From a virus, in the IMG/VR virus record IMGVR_UViG_3300049847_000060, positions 1-34,671 of that record: a stretch of 34,671 nucleotides of DNA; one strand, written 5' to 3'. The position numbers and the translations under genes are program-made. The notes beneath the pieces were generated by a model that saw only the letters and a program-made list of their open reading frames with translations, was not told the origin of the DNA and ran no database searches. Of the stretch, positions 30,776 through 34,671 are shown one piece after another (the stretch's first letter is position 1; each line of letters begins with the position of its first letter).

Positions 30776-30781
30776 CGAGGC

Positions 30782-31240
30782 TTACAACTGAAAAGGTAAA
30801 AAGAAACCCCCAGCGGAAACTGGGGGAATCTCAACCAAGAAAAATCCTGCTTGTTCTCTAAACAAGATAAGTCTAGCTCGATAAGTCGAGAATAGGCAAG
30901 CAGGTTCACTGAGGATTTTGTCCGTTAGTCAGTGGCTAAAAAACTTCCCGCCTTTTGTCAAGGTGGTTATCGGCCGTTAGAGGGTGTCGAATTAGTCTGC
31001 CCTGAAATGACAAGCTTCAAGGCACATGCTGTTATCTGAGGACAGCGAGAGATGTCTAGTCGAGGTAAAAACGAACTGCCTTGCCTCATTGAAATTGATT
31101 AGGCATCACATGGCGCAGTTGGGCGAAAGCCCCCATGAAACCAACCGAAGACCTAAAGGGTTCGATTTGGGGAGTGGCTGACTAAGCCATTCCCTGCCCT
31201 CAGAGCCTGCGGGTTCGATAGCTCACTATTCTTCACTGTC
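30782..31240 (+). ncRNA. Large structured non-coding RNA, GOLLD/ROOL-like candidate
   Basis: No gene of 30 residues or more is convincing between 30750 and 31372. Helices on the + strand: CCCCCAG/CTGGGGG (30807-30826); AAAATCC/GGATTTT (30841-30847/30913-30919) enclosing TGCTTG/CAAGCA; CTCGA/TCGAG with TAAG loop (30877-30890); CCGCCTT/AAGGTGG (30948-30966, G.U); TGCC..TGAA/TTCA..GGCA (30998-31024); GCTGT/ACAGC (31028-31046); AACTGC/GCAGTT (31074/31115); GGGC-GAAA-GCCC GNRA hairpin (31121-31132); GGGAGTGGCT/AGCCATTCCC (31170-31194, G.U). G.U pairs and the GNRA loop favour the + strand. Size and aquatic phage setting recall GOLLD and ROOL. The 3' end is uncertain; no terminator is seen. Confidence 0.68.
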
Positions 31241-31371
31241 TGTCAGTATCTAAAAAGAGCAAAGACGATCTGATTACTCTCAAAAACTACTAGTTGCTGT
31301 TATCAAAAAGAAATAAAAAAAGTTTTGAAAATGGACTAGACAACTGCCCGCACCGATGTAGTCTAACTGCG
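31241..31371. other. Gene-free A/T-rich spacer after the structured RNA
   Basis: A weak AGAG/CTCT stem and ACTG/CAGT stem are seen, then an A-rich tract (31304-31320). No ORF with start and SD. It may hold the 3' end of the structured RNA and the upstream activating part of promoter P3. Confidence 0.5.
31337..31364 (+). promoter_or_regulatory. Early promoter P3
   Basis: TAGACA (31337-31342; one change from TTGACA), 16-bp spacer, TAGTCT (31359-31364). Predicted start 31371-31372 is the first base of hairpin copy 3. The bases AACTGCGTG after the -10 are shared with P1. Confidence 0.65.
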
Positions 31372-31391
31372 TGGTCGAAGGGGTTCGGCCA
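31372..31391 (+). ncRNA. 5'-UTR GGGG-loop hairpin, copy 3
   Basis: TGGTCGAA (31372-31379), loop GGGG (31380-31383), TTCGGCCA (31384-31391): 8 bp with one U.G. Located at the predicted transcript start and followed by SD AAAAAAGGAAATG. Confidence 0.75.
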
Positions 31392-31408
31392 GAAAAGGAA
31401 AAAAGGAA

Positions 31409-31636
31409 ATGTCAGAAGTCGTAAATGTGAAGGCCGAATTCTATCGGTTCGCAGAAGAGTTTTGCGAGGAAATGGAAAGGGATTACTGGGAGAAGGTTGA
31501 CGAAAGAATCAAGGCCCACTCAAGTGGAATTTCGTCAAGAGTAGAAGAAACAGAAAAAGCTGCGTCCGTTTCTTTCATAAGGATGCAAGCCGTCGCTCAG
31601 TTTGTTTCAGAGTTCGAGAAAAGAATTGCAAAATGA
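31409..31636 (+). CDS. Hypothetical helical early protein (75 aa)
   Basis: 75 residues, charged and helical (FYRFAEEFCEEMERDYWEKVDE, AVAQFVSEFEKRIAK), probably a coiled-coil dimer. SD AAAGGA lies directly before ATG. It is coupled by ATGA to the following gene. No known family. Confidence 0.65.
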   Translation: MSEVVNVKAEFYRFAEEFCEEMERDYWEKVDERIKAHSSGISSRVEETEKAASVSFIRMQAVAQFVSEFEKRIAK

Positions 31637-31797
31637 AGTATTCAGTTTCAATCAACAAAGTAGAAATCGCTCAGTTCTCTGCTCTTATTGATGCCGAAGA
31701 GTTTGCTAACTGGCAGTTCGGAAAGAACCCAAGAATCTTCGTCGAAGTCAATAAAGACAATTCGGTTGTATGGTATCGAGGTGTTCGCAGATGGTAA
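31633..31797 (+). CDS. Hypothetical small protein (54 aa)
   Basis: 54 residues starting MKYSVSINKVEIAQFSAL and ending VVWYRGVRRW; alternating beta strands and one helix, like small phage proteins in which a Trp/Arg end closes the fold. ATGA coupling at both ends (start overlaps the previous stop; the next ATG, 31791, lies inside it). Confidence 0.62.
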   Translation: MKYSVSINKVEIAQFSALIDAEEFANWQFGKNPRIFVEVNKDNSVVWYRGVRRW

Positions 31798-31979
31798 TAA
31801 CAAACGAAGTGCAGTTGACTATCGTTCGTGAGGCAATCAATGACCTTGAGCAAAAGTGGCGATTCGTGGAGATAGACCCAGATTTTGTAAACAAGGAACA
31901 AAAAAAGTTTGTTTTGGCTCAAATAAAAGAGCTAAAAAAATCTCTAAATTTAGCCCCAAATACTTCCAAAAACGAGTAG
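31791..31979 (+). CDS. Hypothetical small helical protein (62 aa)
   Basis: 62 residues from ATG 31791, inside the end of the previous gene. Helical and basic: VQLTIVREAINDLEQKW, DFVNKEQKKFVLAQIKELKK. No known family. The promoter-like TAGCGT of the next unit overlaps its stop codon. Confidence 0.58.
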   Translation: MVITNEVQLTIVREAINDLEQKWRFVEIDPDFVNKEQKKFVLAQIKELKKSLNLAPNTSKNE

Positions 31980-32010
31980 CGTTACTTATGTGGTCGAAGG
32001 GGTTCGGCCG
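31977..32010 (+). promoter_or_regulatory. Promoter P4 (weak -10) and 5'-UTR GGGG-loop hairpin, copy 4
   Basis: TAGCGT (31977-31982) as -10; no clear -35. The hairpin is GGTCGAA (31992-31998), GGGG (31999-32002), TTCGGCC (32003-32009), identical to the copy 3 core, with a further T.G pair outside. ATG 32028 follows with SD AAAAAAGGAA. The 18-nt hairpin core is exactly repeated between copies 3 and 4, 620 bp apart. Confidence 0.68.
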
Positions 32011-32027
32011 AGATAGGAAAAAAGGAA

Positions 32028-32183
32028 ATGAAGAAAATTCGTTGGGTCAACTCATCCAAGGGTTTGAAAGTTTTTATCTACCATGCTCATGTCTGGAAGT
32101 GGCAGCAAATCTCAGCCAAGCAAGCTCAGGCATTGATTGAGGCGGGTCAGGCAGTTGCCGAATCTGGGAAAGTGTGGTTCTAA
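32028..32183 (+). CDS. Hypothetical small protein (51 aa)
   Basis: 51 residues: MKKIRWVNSSKGLKVFIYHA, HVWKWQQISAKQAQALIEAG, QAVAESGKVWF. Basic and aromatic, probably a three-strand plus helix fold. SD AAAGGA and a hairpin leader precede it. The next ATG begins right after its stop codon. Confidence 0.6.
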   Translation: MKKIRWVNSSKGLKVFIYHAHVWKWQQISAKQAQALIEAGQAVAESGKVWF

Positions 32184-32336
32184 ATGTCAGGGGTGCAATT
32201 TATGGTTGTTTGGAATGGGTCAACTTGCACTTACTCAGTGCTAGACATCAGCGGTGTTGGAAACAGAAAAGTTTTAGCTAAAGGATTTGCAACCGCTCAA
32301 GAGGCGGAGGAATGGGGAAACGCACAAAATGGATAA
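32184..32336 (+). CDS. Hypothetical small protein (50 aa)
   Basis: 50 residues: MSGVQFMVVWNGSTCTYSVL, DISGVGNRKVLAKGFATAQEAEEWG. Beta-hairpin followed by a helix, a small single-domain layout often seen for phage inhibitors. Immediately after the 51-residue gene and overlapping the exonuclease gene start by 8 nt. No recognised family. Confidence 0.58.
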   Translation: MSGVQFMVVWNGSTCTYSVLDISGVGNRKVLAKGFATAQEAEEWGNAQNG

Positions 32337-33231
32337 GAACAAACTAATCAAGGCTTTGATTCAAGCTGATAACGACCGAGACAGGTCGAAGCAAACGGCG
32401 ATCGGAGTTAGCCAGCTTGGTGGCTGTCGTCGTCAGGTGTGGCACAAGTTGCAGGGAGATGTGGGAACTAACCCAACTCTTCGCCTTGCCTCAATCATGG
32501 GAACTGCGATTCACGCTCAGATTGAAAAGGTCATGGCAAGCCCAAATGTGATGCTAGAAACTCGCATCGAATTAGAGGGATACCCGCCAGCGACTATTGA
32601 CTACTTCGATAAGGAAACGGGAGAGGTTGTCGACTGGAAGACGATCACCCTAAAAAGCGTGCCTTACTTTGTGAGCAAACAGAAGAGATGGCAAATTCAG
32701 GTTTATGCGTTCTTGCTTGCTAAATCTGGTTATGAGGTCAAGACAGTTAGCCTTGTCGGAATCCCTAGAGATGGTAACGAAAATGACATTGTGATTCACA
32801 CCGAACCTTACGACGAGACGATTGCGTTGGAAGCCTTGCAGTGGTTAGAGGATGTAAAAAGTTTGACCTCCGCTCCAGCCCCTGAGCGTGATGCAGTTAG
32901 TTTCTGCCAGCGGTATTGCGAATTTTATGGGTCGCTATGTGGAGGTGTCGGCAAGGATTTTTCTGGCGAGCCGATTATCGACGAGGTGGCAGATATAGCG
33001 GCTCGTGAATACCTAACGATTTTGCAGAATGAAAAAGAGTTGCAGGCTCGGAAAGATGCTGCAAAAGCTGCCCTCGAAGGATTTTCAGGCGTGACCTTTG
33101 ACGGGGTTAAGGTGTCATGGTCAGAGACCAAAGGCAGGGAGACTCCCGACATCGAGGCGATCGAGAAATTGCTCGGTCACTCTGTGCCGGTAAAAGTCGG
33201 AGCACCGAGCATCCGACTAACAGTGAAATAG
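32329..33231 (+). CDS. Cas4/RecB-like PD-(D/E)XK exonuclease with Fe-S-type Cys cluster
   Basis: 300 residues from ATG 32329 (SD GGGGAAA). RecB-family motifs in order: GTAIHAQIE (58-66, His62), PPATIDYFD with Asp91, VVDWKT (100-105, D102-x-K104) and QIQVYAFLL (122-130, QxxxY). Cys33 and C193, C197, C204 have the spacing of the Cas4/AddB 4Fe-4S cluster. It should resect double-strand ends to feed the Bet-like annealase at 27415. The C-terminal 60 residues are charged helix. It is not a CRISPR Cas4: no cas genes or array are present. Confidence 0.87.
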   Translation: MDKNKLIKALIQADNDRDRSKQTAIGVSQLGGCRRQVWHKLQGDVGTNPTLRLASIMGTAIHAQIEKVMASPNVMLETRIELEGYPPATIDYFDKETGEVVDWKTITLKSVPYFVSKQKRWQIQVYAFLLAKSGYEVKTVSLVGIPRDGNENDIVIHTEPYDETIALEALQWLEDVKSLTSAPAPERDAVSFCQRYCEFYGSLCGGVGKDFSGEPIIDEVADIAAREYLTILQNEKELQARKDAAKAALEGFSGVTFDGVKVSWSETKGRETPDIEAIEKLLGHSVPVKVGAPSIRLTVK

Positions 33232-33243
33232 GAAGGGTAAAAA

Positions 33244-33510
33244 GTGAAGATAACAGTTTGGACTACATCGAATTGTGCCCAGTGCATGATGACAAAAAGG
33301 CAGTTTGACAAGCTAGGCATCCGCTATGACGAGATGGCACTAGAGCAACACCCTGAGAAACTACAAGAATTCAAGGACAAGGGCTTGCTGGCTGCCCCGA
33401 TAGTCGAGACCGATACAAAAATCTGGTCAGGTTTCCGAATTGAAAAAATCAAAAGCCTAGCTAATTACCTAATCGGAGAGAACAGGAGAAGTGAAAATGC
33501 CCCTAACTAG
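33244..33510 (+). CDS. nrdH: NrdH-like redoxin (glutaredoxin-type)
   Basis: 88 residues from GTG 33244, with SD AGGAAGGG. The active site is CAQC (11-14), cis-Pro is in APIV (51-54), and IWSGFRIEKI (60-69) is the NrdH signature. It gives electrons to class Ib ribonucleotide reductase. No nrdE or nrdF is in this phage, so it must feed the host enzyme or another reductase, boosting dNTP supply. The next gene start lies inside its end. Confidence 0.87.
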   Translation: MKITVWTTSNCAQCMMTKRQFDKLGIRYDEMALEQHPEKLQEFKDKGLLAAPIVETDTKIWSGFRIEKIKSLANYLIGENRRSENAPN

Positions 33511-33718
33511 AAATGAAGACTATGTCAGCCCACAGGAAAGCTACGACTTGGGATACAACAAAGGCTGGAATGATGGCAAGGACTATTGGATGCCAAAGCA
33601 AATTGAAAAAACGGTGCAAATCCTAAAGGGGCTACCTTTTATCTGGGTCGGTGAAACTCAGTTTTTGGAAATCTCAAGAGCAGACCTAATCAAACTAATA
33701 GATAACTACGAAGAATAA
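33497..33718 (+). CDS. Hypothetical small protein (73 aa)
   Basis: 73 residues from ATG 33497 (SD AGGAGAA; GTG 33491 is less likely). SPQESYDLGYNKGWNDGKDY is a Gly/Tyr/Asn-rich segment recurrent in actinophage proteins. The rest includes a basic helix and VGETQFLEISRADLIKLI. No family. It overlaps nrdH by 14 nt. Confidence 0.6.
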   Translation: MPLTRNEDYVSPQESYDLGYNKGWNDGKDYWMPKQIEKTVQILKGLPFIWVGETQFLEISRADLIKLIDNYEE

Positions 33719-33720
33719 AA

Positions 33721-33834
33721 ATGAGTTTATGGCTTGAAATTGCAATCGGCATAAGTTTTGGAATCGTTGGAACAGCATTAGCAGCAATAGGGCTGTTGCT
33801 TTTTCTTGGTGCCTTGATGCGAAATTACGACTAA
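33721..33834 (+). CDS. Tiny single-pass membrane protein (37 aa)
   Basis: 37 residues with one long hydrophobic helix (about 4-32: WLEIAIGISFGIVGTALAAI, GLLLFLGAL) and a short polar end MRNYD. Only 2 nt separate it from the previous stop. Codon pattern and spacing suggest it is real. Function unknown; small phage membrane proteins can act as antiholins, exclusion proteins or defence blockers. Confidence 0.55.
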   Translation: MSLWLEIAIGISFGIVGTALAAIGLLLFLGALMRNYD

Positions 33835-33837
33835 TAC

Positions 33838-33886
33838 TTGTCTAAATAGCTGACAAAGTTTCAGCTAGCTGCTACTTTCGAAGCAG
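33838..33886 (+). promoter_or_regulatory. Promoter-like element and two hairpins before rusA
   Basis: TTGATG (33814-33819), 18 bp, TTGTCT (33838-33843) would start RNA near 33849. AGCTGA/TCAGCT (33848-33853/33861-33866) and CTGCT/AGCAG (33869-33873/33882-33886) are consecutive hairpins. Again a stem begins at the predicted first base of the RNA. SD GGAGGG and AAAGGA follow. Confidence 0.42.
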
Positions 33887-33909
33887 AAACAAATGGAGGG
33901 CAAAAGGAA

Positions 33910-34338
33910 ATGGAAGTAACTCAGGTTCTGCAAGTCAAGGTGAAGGGTGCTGCTGCACCGCAGGGTTCAAAAACTGCCTTTACTAACAAATACACAGGTC
34001 GAACTGTTTTGGTCGAAGCCTCAAAAAAGCTAAAACCTTGGAGGGCTGAAGTATCAGAGGCGTTCGCTCAAGAGGCAAAGGCTCAGGGGTGGCAGAAGAT
34101 TGACAAAGATGTGGCTGCTCATGTCACGGTGATTTACCGATTCAAGAAACCAAAGTCAGTAAAGAGAATTCACCACACTGTAAAGCCTGACTTGGACAAA
34201 TTAGCCAGAGGCATTCTTGATGGCATTACTCAATCGGCATTAGTGTGGGCAGATGATAGCCAAGCGGTCTCTATCTTTGTTGCCAAAGAATACGGGGCGG
34301 AAGACGAAACCCTAATTGAGGTTGCCAGCGGTGTTTGA
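33910..34338 (+). CDS. rusA: RusA-family Holliday junction resolvase
   Basis: 142 residues. RusA markers: AAPQGSK (15-21), the central KPDLDKLARGILDGI (92-106) with Asp94, Asp96 and Asp104, and VWADDSQAV (112-120) with Asp115/Asp116. The protein cuts four-way junctions made during annealase-driven recombination or resolves branches before packaging. SD AAAGGA. It overlaps the WhiB gene. Confidence 0.88.
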   Translation: MEVTQVLQVKVKGAAAPQGSKTAFTNKYTGRTVLVEASKKLKPWRAEVSEAFAQEAKAQGWQKIDKDVAAHVTVIYRFKKPKSVKRIHHTVKPDLDKLARGILDGITQSALVWADDSQAVSIFVAKEYGAEDETLIEVASGV

Positions 34339-34606
34339 CATTTTTGGAGATGTGGACAACTGGCAGGGTGCTAAGTGCTCAGAAGCATGGGTTGACCCAG
34401 ACATTTTTTTTATGAAAGAACTAGAAGATTTTTCGCAGACGATCTGCGAGAAATGCCCGCTCATTGAGCAGTGTGCTGAGTATGCCGTAAGCAATCAAAT
34501 AGCCGAAGGTGTCTGGGGTGGGCTAACTGAGAATCAACGAAAGGAAATATGGAAACATCAGCGGAGGTCGAAATCTCGCAAGGGGATTCCGAACAAAAAG
34601 TTTTAG
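34331..34606 (+). CDS. WhiB-family transcription factor (phage WhiB-like)
   Basis: 91 residues from GTG 34331 (GAGG about 9 bases before); TTG 34316 or 34322 are alternatives. Four cysteines, C16, C39, C42 and C48, in the WhiB layout (C...CxxCxxxxxC) hold a 4Fe-4S cluster; EGVWGGLTENQR is the family G(V/I)WGG turn. The basic tail (HQRRSKSRKG) binds DNA. Phage WhiBs can alter host septation and block superinfection. WhiB proteins are essentially confined to Actinobacteria and their phages, which fixes the host phylum. Its 3' end and the next gene (ATG 34549) overlap by 58 nt. Confidence 0.93.
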   Translation: MFDIFGDVDNWQGAKCSEAWVDPDIFFMKELEDFSQTICEKCPLIEQCAEYAVSNQIAEGVWGGLTENQRKEIWKHQRRSKSRKGIPNKKF

Positions 34607-34671
34607 GCAGGGTCATAGTGAGACAGTCGCTTACGGTCGAAACGACCCTAGCTAACGGCTGGAGCATTCGG
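34545..34671. repeat. Terminal direct repeat, right copy (circular contig overlap)
   Basis: Identical to bases 1-127. It contains the end of the WhiB gene and the first bases of the small gene that starts at base 5. One copy must be removed when closing the circle. Confidence 0.93.

Noticed and set aside
30801-30830. Minus-strand rho-independent terminator (stem CCCCCAG/CTGGGGG followed by TTTCTTTTT on the minus strand)
   Set aside because: It would need a leftward transcript, but no minus-strand gene or promoter is convincing, and the G.U pairs and GNRA loop of neighbouring stems favour the + strand. I treat the stem as the first helix of the + strand RNA, though a dual role cannot be excluded.
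30782-31240. tmRNA, RNase P RNA or group I intron
   Set aside because: I could not find a tmRNA tag or GGTTTCGAC-type start, RNase P core signatures, or an intron interrupting a gene (the flanking genes are intact).
31294-31500. Open frame starting at 31294
   Set aside because: It runs through promoter P3 and the GGGG hairpin in a basic, low-complexity frame without SD; the gene at 31409 in another frame has a strong SD.
32329-33231. CRISPR Cas4 and associated array
   Set aside because: The nuclease has the Cas4-like Cys cluster but there are no cas1/cas2 genes or regularly spaced repeats; pairing with a Bet-like annealase explains it better.
34433-34449. TCGCAGA-CGA-TCTGCGA palindrome inside the WhiB gene as an operator
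   Set aside because: It lies in coding sequence for the cluster-binding Cys region and no promoter follows within a useful distance; symmetry over 17 bases can occur by chance.

Overview
The window is one complete tailed-phage genome from a circular assembly. Bases 1-127 are repeated exactly at 34545-34671, so the unit circle is 34,544 bp. Every convincing gene lies on the + strand and neighbours commonly share ATGA or TAATG stop/start overlaps. The virion genes are those of a siphovirus: TerS/TerL, portal, MuF-type head protein, prohead protease, major capsid protein, major tail protein, frameshifted tail assembly chaperone, tape measure, distal tail protein and tail hub. A WhiB-family regulator, found almost only in Actinobacteria and their phages, points to an actinobacterial host. 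The modest GC content and the A/T-rich small genes suggest a low-GC freshwater lineage; that part is inference. I found no integrase, repressor, DNA polymerase, primase or helicase, so replication probably relies on the host, and lifestyle cannot be decided.

Layout. (1) 1-2443: a small unknown protein, an SSB-like protein, a ParB-fold protein, a GT-A glycosyltransferase resembling the TET-associated family, and a PD-(D/E)XK-like protein. (2) 2452-15716: packaging, head, connector and tail-start genes. The MuF protein carries a C-terminal RelA/SpoT-like domain. A strong terminator follows the capsid gene, and a CCCAAAA slippery site makes the G/GT chaperone pair. (3) 15720-21254: tape measure, Dit, and fibre or adhesin proteins, one very glycine-rich. 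(4) 21280-23778: a lysis-like cassette with an M23 peptidase, two or three small membrane proteins and a secreted proline-rich type I membrane protein. Two genes here have a TAGACT hexamer exactly 6 bases before ATG. (5) 23788-26579: tail hub, a small tail protein, a small unknown protein and a metallophosphoesterase. (6) 26580-34606: early region with Redbeta/RecT-like annealase, Cas4/RecB-like exonuclease, RusA, NrdH, WhiB, zinc proteins and many proteins under 80 residues.

The most unusual content is non-coding. A near-consensus promoter at 30746-30775 precedes a gene-free stretch of about 500 nt packed with perfect or G.U-containing helices and a GNRA loop. It looks like a large ornate structured RNA, in the style of GOLLD or ROOL. 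Four early genes have a 5'-UTR hairpin, stem-GAA-GGGG-UUC-stem, with covarying stems, placed where the transcript should begin. A 44-bp dyad at 26580-26623 combines a parS-like centre with LexA-box-like arms. An 85-nt fold at 29227-29314 ends in ACCA. By hand reading, GATC is scarce and every copy on the + strand is preceded by C.

Likely programme: early transcription starts around 26.7 kb and proceeds rightward across the circle junction into the base-modification genes, followed by head, tail and lysis genes. Recombination proteins (annealase, exonuclease, RusA, SSB-like) would act together on replicating DNA.
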